A stretch of DNA of 64,000 nt, from positions 124,001 through 188,000 of the forward strand of contig JBAOKB010000094.1 of NCBI GenBank assembly GCA_037044905.1, in the 5' to 3' direction. Made by a program: the position numbers and the translations under genes. Positions 54,803 to 64,000 of the stretch are shown piece after piece. How positions within the stretch are numbered: the first letter of the stretch is position 1; each line of letters starts with the position of its first letter. The notes under the pieces are model-generated. The model made no database searches and was not told the DNA's origin. It worked only from the letters and a program-made list of their open reading frames with translations. Source of the stretch: Hortaea werneckii. Lineage: Eukaryota; Ascomycota; Dothideomycetes; Mycosphaerellales; Teratosphaeriaceae.

Positions 54803-55438
54803 CTACAACCCCTGCTTCGGCTTATCCAGCACAACCTGTCCCACACTGACCCCCTCGCCGTCCTTCTTCCTATGAAACTCCACCGTAGCCGTCAAACACG
54901 TAACCTTCTTCTTGTCGGCATTGTAAACATCAGCAATGACGCTGTACTTGCCCGGCGGGATCTCCTTGGGCAGTTCCACGGACTTGGTCAGTTCGGTCTG
55001 CTCGTCCTTCTTCAGCGGACAGGCCAGGTCGACTTTGGTGATGGTGTCGCAGAGGTCGGCGGTCTGGCGGATGATGGTGATGAGGCCGTATTTGACGGTC
55101 AGGTGGACTTCGGAACCCTTGTCGACGTCTTCGGAGAGGGTGCCTTTGGCGGTGATTTGCAGGGTTTGGCCGCTGGGAGTGGAGAGGTTAGTTGGGGATG
55201 GTTGAGGGGTGTGGAGGGGTGTTAGATCGCCTTACGCTTTCGGTGGGTTGGGCGTGAGATCGACGCTCTTGAGGGTCAGGATGTCGTTCTTCGGGTCCTC
55301 GCAGTGTTGTAGTGGGTTCTCGCCGGGCACGGACAGCGAGCCGTCGGTGTTTGGGGAGATGTTCGGGGAGGAAGCCCAGAGGGATTTGGCGGTGGCGGTG
55401 GAGGCCAGCAGGGCGGTGGTGAGGGTGAGGAGCTGCAT
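54803..55438 (-). CDS. NPC2 / phosphatidylglycerol-phosphatidylinositol transfer protein (ML domain)
   Basis: Two exons, 55438-55236 and 55172-54803 (intron 63 nt, donor gtaagg, acceptor cccag, phase 2), encode about 190 residues. MQLLTLTTALLASTATAKSL is the signal peptide. The ML domain follows: PLQHCEDPKNDILTLKSVDL, PPKAGQTLQI, then TADLCDTITKVDLACPLKKD, PPGKYSVIADVYNADKKKVT and CLTATVEF, with the paired cysteines of the family. Fungal NPC2 homologues carry sterols or phospholipids in the vacuole lumen or secreted space. I chose the Met at 55438 because upstream in-frame residues are leader-like. The frame is intact. Confidence 0.93.
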
Positions 55439-56019
55439 GGCGGAGATGGTGATCCACAGGACGTAAGGGTTGTCGGGGTGGTGGTGTATAGGAGGGCGGT
55501 GAGGGTCAAGAGTGTCTGTCGCAGTGTCGGCCGGTCTATCTATCTGGACGGGCAATCTGGATGCGACGCTAATGAACGTCACGTCACGCGATGGACTTGA
55601 GGCGCAGGCCCCGGATCCAGGTCACGTGCACGGCTCAGTTGTCAGGTGCAGCGCCACAGCCGAGACTGGGGACGGATCCCTCCCGTCGCGTCCCGTGCCG
55701 TGCTTCACACGCTCACCGTGCCTCAGGCTGCAATGTCCTGGGGGGATGCGCAATGCGACTCCAGCTGTCCAATGCGCGCGGGAGACATACGTGTGGGCGA
55801 GACGTGAGAGGCGGTTGCTGCAATAATTCCAACCAGCCTGTCTTACTATCCACCACTGCCTCCTCCTTCTCCCTCAATTGGGCACATCTTGTCTCTTCCT
55901 CCTCTTGACTCTTCAATGCCAAGATAGAGCCTCATACTCCCCGTCAATCCAGCGCATCGCCCTGAACCACCAGACAATCCCGGTCCCTTGCGTCGCTTCG
56001 ACAAGGGCGAGCCGCCAAC
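55439..56019. promoter_or_regulatory. Bidirectional promoter region, NPC2-like / COPI beta-prime
   Basis: About 580 nt between two divergent starts, both of endomembrane proteins. No gene seen. A CACGTG E-box lies near 55624. Confidence 0.5.
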
Positions 56020-58897
56020 ATGAGATTGGATGTGAAGGTACCTTCTACACAGCCCATACCCGAGATGATGCAAACACATCATTCCCCGTCATGGGCCCAA
56101 AGGTTGACTTGAATGTGCAGAGACAACTCTTCGCCCGCAGTGAGCGGGTCAAGGGTATCGACTTTCACCCCACCGAGCCATGGGTAAGACCACCTACCTG
56201 AACCACATCTAAAGCACCGCCAGCTGATAGCGTGTTTTCCCTAGATCCTTACCACCCTCTACTCCGGCCATGTCTACATCTGGTCCTACACCACCCAATC
56301 CATCATCAAGACCTTCGAGCTCACCGATGTCCCCGTCCGAGCCGGCCGCTTCATTGCCCGCAAGAACTGGATCGTCTGCGGTAGTGATGACTTCCAACTC
56401 CGCGTCTATAACTACAATACCTCCGAGAAGATCACCACCTTCGAGGCCCACCCCGACTACATCCGTGCCATCGTAGTCCACCCCACACAACCATTCGTCC
56501 TGACCGCCAGTGATGACATGACCATCAAACTATGGGATTGGGATCGAGGTTGGAAGTGTGTGAGTGTGTTCGAGGGCCACTCGCACTATGTCATGGGCCT
56601 GTCCATCAACCCCAAGGATACCAACACTTTCGCTTCAGCATGTTTGGACAGGACGGTCAAGATTTGGAGCCTAGGCTCCAGCACACCCAACTTCACACTG
56701 GAGGCGCATGAGACAAAGGGCGTGAATCACGTTGATTATTACCCCCAGAGCGACAAGCCATACCTCCTCACCACCTCCGACGATCGGACAGTCAAGATCT
56801 GGGATTACACAACCAAGGCTCTGATTGCTACCCTCGAAGGTCACACGTCCAACGTTTCCTTTGCATGCTATCACCCAGAACTGCCAGTCATCATTTCAGG
56901 ATCAGAGGATGGCACGATCAAGATTTGGCACGCCAACACCTACCGTCTGGAGCAGTCCCTGTCGTACGGTCTGGAACGCGCATGGTGTGTTTCCTACCAG
57001 CGGGGCAAGCAAGGGATCGCCATGGGTTTCGATGACGGTGCAGTAGTCGTAAAGATGGGTCGCGAGGAACCCGCAGTCTCCATGGATGGTTCAGGCAAGA
57101 TCATCTACGCCCGCCACTCGGAAATTCAGACTTCCATCATCAAGACCGCAGACAAGAGCATCAAAGATGGCCAACCTATTCCTCTGCCATCCAAGGACCT
57201 CGGTTCAACTGAGATCTACCCTCAAACCCTCCTCCACAGCCCCAACGGCCGTTTCGTAGCTGTGTGCGGTGATGGTGAGTACATCATTTACACTGCCCTC
57301 GCCCTCCGCAACCAAGCTTTCGGCTCCGCTCTCGACTTCGCCTGGGCCTCGAAAGAGAACGACAAGGACTACGCCATCCGGGAATCTCAATACTCAGTCA
57401 AGATCTATCGCAACTTCAAGCCGAAAGCTGGCGATGGCTCTGTGAATGTCGGGTTTCACAGCCGAAGGTCTTCAGCGGCGGCGCCTTGCTCGGTGTCAAG
57501 GGCCAGGGTGGCATCGGTTTCTTCGACTGGGAGTCAGGTCAGCTCGTGCGACGCATCGAAGTCGAGCCCCGAAATGTCTATTGGAGTGAGAGTGGCGAGC
57601 TGGTCTGCCTGGCTTGTGAGGACACATTTTACGTCCTCAGATACAGTCGTGAGCAGTATGTCGCTGCGCTGCAGGCGGGCACAGTGGAAGAGGATGGCGT
57701 TGAGGAGGCTTTTGAGGTTGTCTGTGATATCAACGAGAGGTATGCCACATACATTCTGCTTCCTCATGAACGCTATACTGACTTGATTCCACAACAGCGT
57801 CCGTACCGGCCAATGGATAGGCGACTGCTTCGTCTACACCAACGCGCCCAACCGCCTCAACTACCTCGTCGGCGACCAAACCTACACCATTTCCCACTTC
57901 GACCAACCCTACTACGTCCTCGGCTACCTCACCCGCGACCAACGCATCTATGTCTGCGACAAAGACCTCACCGTCACCTCCTTCGCCCTCAGCGTCTCCG
58001 TCATCGAATACCAAACCCTCGTCCTCCGAGGCGACATGGACGCCGCGCAGGGCATGCTGGACGACATCCCTCCGGAACAGAAGGGGAAAATCGCCCGCTT
58101 CCTCGAAGGGCAAGGGTACAAGGACCTGGCACTCCAAGTCGCCACGGACCCCGAACACCGTTTCGAACTCGCCCTCGGCCTGGGAGAACTCCAAATCGCC
58201 CTCGCCCTCGCCCGCGACGCCGACGTCGAGCACAAGTGGAAAATCGTCGGCGACGCCGCCCTCGCCGCCTGGGACCTCGCCCTGGCCGAGGAATGCTTCA
58301 CCCACTCCAACGACCTCGGCTCCTTGCTCCTGCTGTACTCCAGCGCCTCGGACCCCGCCGGTCTCAGCTCCCTCGCCGACAAAGCCAAGCAGGCCGGCCA
58401 GTGGAACGTCGCTTTCACCTGTCTCTGGCTTGTCAAGGATATCCCGGGATGTCTGGACATCCTCGTCCAGACTAATCGCACCGCCGAGGCGGTCCTCTTC
58501 GCCCAGACCTACGCGCCCAGTCGGTGTAAGGGGCTTGTGGAGGATTGGAAGGCGGGACTTGAGAAGGAGGGGAAGGGCAAGGTCGCGAGGAGTTTGGGTG
58601 TCCCCGGGTCGGATGCCGAGATGTTCCCGGAGTGGGACGAGTATTTGCAGCTGGAGGAGGAGGGGAGGAAAGACGGTGGGGGTGGCTGCTACGGCGGATT
58701 TGATCGATGTGGGGACAGCTGAGGACGGGGAGGCTGCGGATGGGGTTTTAAATGGGGAGGAGAAGGCTGAGGTTGCTAGTGCTAAGGATGAGGTTAAGGC
58801 GGCTGAGGGGGAGGATGGAGCTGAGGAGGAGGAGGCTGGGGAGGAGGACGGAAAGGCTGAGGTTGAGGCGGCGCCGCAGGCTAAGACGGAGGTTTAA
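56020..58897 (+). CDS. SEC27: Coatomer (COPI) subunit beta-prime (Sec27), three frame breaks
   Basis: Exons 56020-56037 (MRLDVK), 56121-56183, 56245-57739 and 57798-58897, introns 58-83 nt. About 860 residues. The N-terminal WD40 propeller (about 1-300) has clear blades such as DRTVKIWSLGSS, DRTVKIWDYTT and DGTIKIWHANTY; a second propeller follows, then the alpha-solenoid that contacts alpha-COP (DMDAAQGMLDDIP, QGYKDLALQVATDPEHRFEL). Acidic, Ala/Glu-rich C-terminus. It builds the COPI coat on Golgi membranes for retrograde transport to the ER. Extra single bases appear at about 57457 and 57473, where the family text NVGF / TAEGL / SGGALLGVK is spread over three frames, and in a G5 run at 58678-58682. 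As the gene should be essential, errors are likelier than decay. Confidence 0.92.
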
Positions 58898-59520
58898 TGT
58901 CATTTTCTTCTTCTTTTTGTTTTCAAGGACTCTTACTTCGGTTGTGCCTCTCTCTATTCCCCTCTCCCCCTCTCTACTTCTTCTTACCTTTTCCTTTATC
59001 CTTTTAACCCTCCCTCTTATTCTCCCTCCTTTTCTTTCAGCTCCATCTTCTTCTTCTTCTTCTTCTTCTTCTTCTTCTTCTTCTTCTTCTTCTTCTTCTT
59101 CTTCTTCTTCTTCTTCTTCTTCTTCTTCTTCTTCTTCTTCTTCTTCTTCTTCTTCTTCTTCTTCTTCTTTTGCTCCTCTCCCGTAACCGTAAACCCATCT
59201 CCCTATCTTCCCACTTCCCCTTTCCTCTCTTTACGTCTCTCCTTCGCTCCTTTCTGCCTATAAAGGAAGCGTAGGACGTAGTGGGTCGCGGGAACAAATG
59301 AGGAGTTTAAAGGCTGGAATTGAAGGGATATCTTCTACCTACGCAGCTTTTGGTACTTGTTCTTTCTTAGTCTTTATATTACTCTTGCTCTACTTTGTTT
59401 TTGCACTTTTTTTTTTTCCCTCTTTTCTTCTTGGAGGGGTGTAGAATACGTTTATTAGAAAGTAAGAAGGAGAGGGAGGGGAAGGGGATAGGAGGAAGGG
59501 AAAGGGAGAAAGTAGTAGGG
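58898..59520. other. 3' flank of the COPI beta-prime gene, pyrimidine-rich
   Basis: T/C-rich stretch with the CTT microsatellite, then a purine-rich stretch (about 59455-59515) at the edge of the satellite. No gene. Confidence 0.6.
59047..59169 (+). repeat. (CTT)41 microsatellite
   Basis: 123 nt of uninterrupted CTT units, within a longer pyrimidine-rich tract downstream of the COPI gene. Confidence 0.95.
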
Positions 59521-62500
59521 GAATAGTTTACTTTTATCTAATTATAACGAATACTCTAACTAAATATTATTTAGATTTAAGCAAATTAACAAATAAGTTA
59601 ATTATAGGATTCTTAAGGTATTTTGCTTAGCTAAAACTTTAGACCTACTTTAGAGACCTAACAATAATAGAAGAATAGTTTGCTTCTATCTAGATTATAA
59701 CAAATACCTATAAAGCTAGTTTAGATTTTAAGTAAATTTATTAATAAGTTAGATAAGAGGTTTCTAAGGTATTTTCCTTAACTAAGGCTAAAAACCTACT
59801 CTTTAGACCTAAGAGTACTAGATAAATAGTTCCCTTCTATCTAACTATAACTAATACCCTAAGTAAATATTACTTAGATTTAAGTAAATAAGTAAATAAG
59901 TAGATTAAGGGATTCCTAAAATATTTTGCTTACCTAAAGCTAGAGATCTACTCTATAGACCTAAAGATAGTAGGCAAAAATTATAGTTATATCTAATTCT
60001 AACTAATACTCTAACTAGATATTACTAAGATTTAAGCAAATTAGTAAATAAATAGAATAAGACATTATTAAGATATTTTGCTTAACTAAAGCTTTAGGCC
60101 TATTCTTTAGACCTAAAAATAGTAAGAGAATAGTATAGTAATATCTAACTCTAGCTAAAACCCTAACTAAAAATTAGTTAGATTTAAGAGAACTAGAAAA
60201 TAAATAGATTAAGAGTCTCTTAAGGTATCTTACTTAATAAAAGCTTTAAACCTATTCTATAGATTAAAAGATAGTAAGGAAAGAATATAACTTTATCTAA
60301 TTCTTACTAATACTCTAACTAAAAATTAATTAAATTTAAGCAAATTAGAAAATAAGTAGAATAAGAGTCTCTTAAGCTATTTTACTTCCCTAAAGCTTTA
60401 TAGCTATTCTATAGACTAAAAGATAGTAAGAGAATAGTATAACTTTATCTAATTCTTACTAATAGTCTAATTAAAAATTAACTAAATTTAAGTAAATTAG
60501 AAAATAAAAAATAGGTAAAATAAGAGTCTCTTAAGGTTTTTTACTTCCCTAAGATTATAAACCTATTCTATAGACCTAGAAATAGTAAAGGAATACTATA
60601 ACTTTATCTAATTCTTACTAATAGTCTAACTAAAAATTAACTAAATTTAAGCAAATTAGAAAATTAGTAGATTAATCTTAAGCTATTATACTTCCCTAAA
60701 GCTTTAGACCTATTCTATAGACTTAGAAATAGTAGAGTAATACTATACCTTTATCTAATTCTTACTATTAATCTAACTAAAAATTAACTAAATTTAAGTA
60801 AATTAGAAAATAGGTAGATTAAGAGTCTCTTAACATATTTTTACTTCCTTAAAGCTTTATAGCTATTCTATAGGTCTAAATATAGTAGGGAAATACTATA
60901 CCTTTATCTAATTCTTACTATTAGTCTAACTAAAAATTAACTAAATTTAAGTAAACTAGAAAATTAGTAGATTAAGAGTCTCTTAAGGTATTTTACTTCC
61001 CTAAAGTTATAAACTTATTCTTTAGACCTCTAAATAGTAGTTTAATACTATAACTTCATCTAATTCTAGCTTATACTTTAATTAAAATTTAACTAAATTT
61101 AAATAAATTAGAAAATAGGTAGAATAAGTGTTTCTTAATATATTTTACTTCTTTAAAGTTATAAACCTATTCTAAAGACTAGAAGATAGTATTAAAATAT
61201 TTTAACTTTATCTAATTCTTATTAATAGTTTAACTAAAAATTAATGAAATTTAAGTAAACTAGAAAATTAGTAGAATAAGAGTCTCTTAACATATTTTAC
61301 TTCCTTAAAGCTTAAAAGCTATTCTATAGACTAAGAGATAGTATAGAAATACTTTAACTTTATCTAATTCTTACTAATAGTCTAGCTAAAAATTAACTAG
61401 ATTTAAGCAACTTAGAAAATATATAGAATAAGAGTCTTTTAATATATTTTACTTCCCTAAAGTTATAACCCTATTCTATAGACTAAAAGATAGTATAGAA
61501 ATATTATAACTTTACCTAATTCTTACTAATAGTCTAACTAAGAATTAACTAAATTTAAGCAATTTAGAAAATATGTAGAATAAGAGTCTCTTAAGCTATT
61601 TTACTTCCCTAAAGCTTTAAAGCTATTCTATAGACTTAGAAATAGTAGGTAAATACTATAACTTTATCTATTTCTAACTAATACTCTAATTATTTATTAT
61701 TTAAATTTTAATAAATTAGAGAATAAGTAAATAAGAGTCATTTAGACTATTTTACTTCCTTAAAGCTTTAAATCTATTCTATAGACTAAAAGATAGTAAT
61801 AAATAGTATAACTTTATCTAATTCTAACTAATACTCTAATTAAAAATTAATTAAATTTAAATAAACTAGAAAATAGGTAGAATAAAAGTCTCTTAAGCTA
61901 TTTTACTTCCCTAAAGCTTTAAACCTATTCTATAGACTAAAAGATAGTAGGGAAATATTATAACTTTATCTAATTCTTACTAATAGTCTAACTAAAAATT
62001 AACTAAATTTAAGCAAAATAGAAAATTAATAGAATAAGAGTCTCTTAAGGTATTTTACTTCTTTAAAGCTTTAAACCTATTCTATAGACCTAGAAACATA
62101 GTATAAATAATATAACTTTATCTAATTCTAACTAATATTTTAACTAAAAATTATTTAAATTTAAGTAAACTAGAAAATAGGTAGAATAAGAGTCTTTTAA
62201 GGTATTTTACTTCCCTAAAGCTTTAAAGCTATTCTATAGACTAAAAATAGTAGGGAATAATATAACTTTATCTAATTCTAACTAATAGTCTAATTAAAAA
62301 TTAACTAAATTTAAGTAAACTAGGAAATAGTAGAATAAGAGCCTCTGTAGCTATTTTACTTATCTAAAGCTTTTAAGCTATTCTATAGACCTAACAATAG
62401 TAAGGATATAATATAACTTTATCTAGTTTTTACTAATACTCTAATTTATTATTTAAATTAAAGTAAAGTAGAAAATAGGTAGAATAAGAGTCTCTTAAGA

Positions 62501-63095
62501 TATTTTGCTTATCTAAAACTTTTAAGCTGTTCTATAATCTATAGGAATAGAGCAATAGAGCATGTTATATAAAGACACGAATCTCTTATATATATAACTA
62601 GGCACGCTTCTTACTAGGAGTTCGTGTGTTTAACTTATGTTATAATTCGACTATTAGGTAGAGACCTTATAGCCTTGTTACAATTAGTTATCCTATAACC
62701 TAGTTGTCTTAACACATCTGTTCTAAAGAGCTCTAAACCCGTAATACTACTTATAGGGTCGTAACAAATAGGTAGAATAAGAGTCTTAAGTTATTTTACT
62801 TCTCTAAAGTAAGAGATATATTCTATAAATTTAGAAGTAGTAGGTAAATACTATAACTTTATCTAATTCTAACTAATACTCTTATTATTTGTTATTTAAA
62901 TTTAAGTAAATTAGAGAATAGGTAGAATAAGAGTCTTTTAAGGTATTTTACTTCCCTAAAGCTTTAAAGCTATTTTATAGACTAAAAAATAGTAAAGAAA
63001 TCGTATAACTTTACCTAATTTTAACTAAGAAATTATTATTTAAATTTAAGCAAACTAGAAAATAAGTAGAATAAGAGTCCCTTAAGGTATGTTAG
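59520..63095 (+). repeat. AT-rich satellite array, ~151-bp units
   Basis: The anchor AATAAGAGTCTCTTAAG, with variants, recurs at about 59600, 59746, 59898, 60056, 60212, 60364, 60523, 60674, 60822, 60975, 61126, 61279, 61431, 61583, 61734, 61885, 62037, 62189, 62338, 62487, 62779, 62929 and 63074. Spacings are 145-159, mostly 151-153, except across the LTR-like insert. Each unit also carries TTTACTTCCCTAAAGCTTTA, CTATTCTATAGACCTA and ACTTTATCTAATTCTAACTA. TA is extremely common, while CA and TG are scarce, as after RIP. No frame of any length is open. All units are head-to-tail. The left edge units are less alike and slightly less AT-rich. Confidence 0.95.
62563..62766 (-). mobile_element. 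Solo LTR-like element (204 bp) inside the satellite
   Basis: Read on the minus strand it starts TGTTACGACCCTATAAG and ends TATAACA, i.e. TG..CA ends with a 5-bp inverted terminus TGTTA/TAACA. It lacks the satellite motifs and interrupts one unit. TGTTACGACCC-type starts are typical of fungal Gypsy-class LTRs as I remember them. Flanking 5-bp sequences (GAGCA and AATAG) do not match, so no target-site duplication is evident; RIP or deletion could have erased it. About 63 bp of satellite appear missing around the insertion. Confidence 0.6.
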
Positions 63096-64000
63096 ATGGG
63101 TTCGCTTTATAAAACACTTATCTAAGGGGGTTAAAAATCCCTTTTTCTTCCCCCTTTTTTACTACTTCCTTTCCCTAGTTTCCTGAAACCTTTAAGTCTC
63201 CCTCCGCCTTTCCGTTTCTCTAGTCTTTGCCCTCCCTTACCCTGGCCAAAGAATCATCGGACTATAGAACGATAGGACAATTGAAGGGCAAAGAGAGGGG
63301 AGCGAAGCACAAGGAAACATTCAACATAATGTCGTGACTATTCATATCTCATAAACACCATAGCGAAGAAAAGAAGAATGAGCAAGAAGAGGTTGGAAAG
63401 GAGAAACGCCCCGGACCCTGCCATAGCCTCCTCCCCATACCCTCATCTGAGGACAAAAGAAACCCCAACAAGATCCCCTTCCCCGTTTCTTCTCCTGCCC
63501 ATCGCGCCTCCTGCCCTTCCTTCTTCGCGCATACACGCCCTTGTGTTACAACAGCCAGAAAGTCCTGGCTCTGACTCCTAGGCAGCAATCCAGCAGCCCT
63601 AAACATTGATTCTTCGCCTCCTTCCCCTTGCCCTTTCCCTTTCCCTTCCTTCCTTCCTTCTTCCTTCCTTCCTCTGACGAGGGAAACAAAGCGGCAGAAG
63701 CAAGGCAGAGAAGATTGACAACGACTCAGAGACTCACAATAGTGTGATTCCGCTTCTCCGTCGAATCCATGAACTCTAGCTGCGCGGACAGAGGGGATGG
63801 ACGTGCGGCCGCGTTAGGAAGGTCATCGCTGGCGGTGTGTCTTCTCTTTATCGGTAAGGGGAACCGGATAAGAGAGGATCCAGCTTAGAGGGAGAGGATG
63901 GTGGAGCGATAAGTGGTCATAGGTAGACTCAAGGGAGATTCATCCGTAAGCCCGGTCCGTGGAATTTTGAGCTGGGACGACTGACAAACTCCATGGGCAC
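63096..64000. other. Right flank of the satellite, no gene seen
   Basis: Base composition returns to normal. T/C-rich and CCTT-rich stretches (63620-63672) are present. Short frames on both strands have no features. A gene may begin beyond the window end. Confidence 0.5.

Noticed and set aside
59037..59297. Frames of poly-Ser or poly-Arg at the CTT repeat
   Set aside because: Microsatellite translation, not a gene.

Overview
The window is nuclear DNA of a filamentous ascomycete (Pezizomycotina; a dothideomycete is my guess from protein style, not proven). Reasons: monocistronic genes on both strands, introns of about 55-90 nt (some longer) with GT..AG ends and CTRAC-like branch sites, a single-chain fungal isopropylmalate isomerase, an asco-laccase with a C-terminal DSGI, fungal MTP18, Atp19 and Mrp21 homologues, and an AT-rich array that looks RIP-mutated.

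Layout. 1-24.6 kb is ordinary gene-rich DNA: the 3' end of an Xaa-Pro aminopeptidase, a secreted M43 metalloprotease, a disordered protein, mitoribosomal bS21m (Mrp21) head-to-head with an RBM25-type splicing factor, an unknown protein, an F-box-like protein, aspartate aminotransferase, a membrane-anchored double-psi beta-barrel protein, a long disordered membrane protein, an MTP18 homologue and ATP synthase subunit k. 25-38 kb looks like an accessory compartment: a damaged multipass membrane protein, a Pho80-type cyclin, about 4 kb of nested tandem repeats without a credible gene (30.3-34 kb), and a truncated SF1 helicase-like protein. 39-59 kb is gene-rich again: LEU1-type isomerase head-to-head with a secreted M28 aminopeptidase, a Thr-rich secreted protein, a divergent CAX cation/H+ exchanger, a very unusual PAN-CBM20-laccase fusion, V-ATPase subunit F, an NPC2-like lipid-transfer protein and COPI beta-prime. 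59.5-63.1 kb is a satellite of about 23 units of ~151 bp, very AT-rich, interrupted by a 204-bp solo-LTR-like sequence.

Common themes. Several products are secreted hydrolases or oxidases (M43, M28, laccase), fitting a saprotroph or plant-associated fungus; others are housekeeping trafficking and energy genes. No biosynthetic cluster, CRISPR array, rRNA or tRNA was recognised.

Quality warning. At least eight genes that should be intact (including COPI beta-prime) carry single-base frame breaks, and the RBM25 gene has one in-frame stop. Many of the apparent deletions sit in short C or G runs. I read this mainly as residual consensus error in a long-read assembly, not as mass pseudogenisation, and I report those genes as single loci with the breaks marked.
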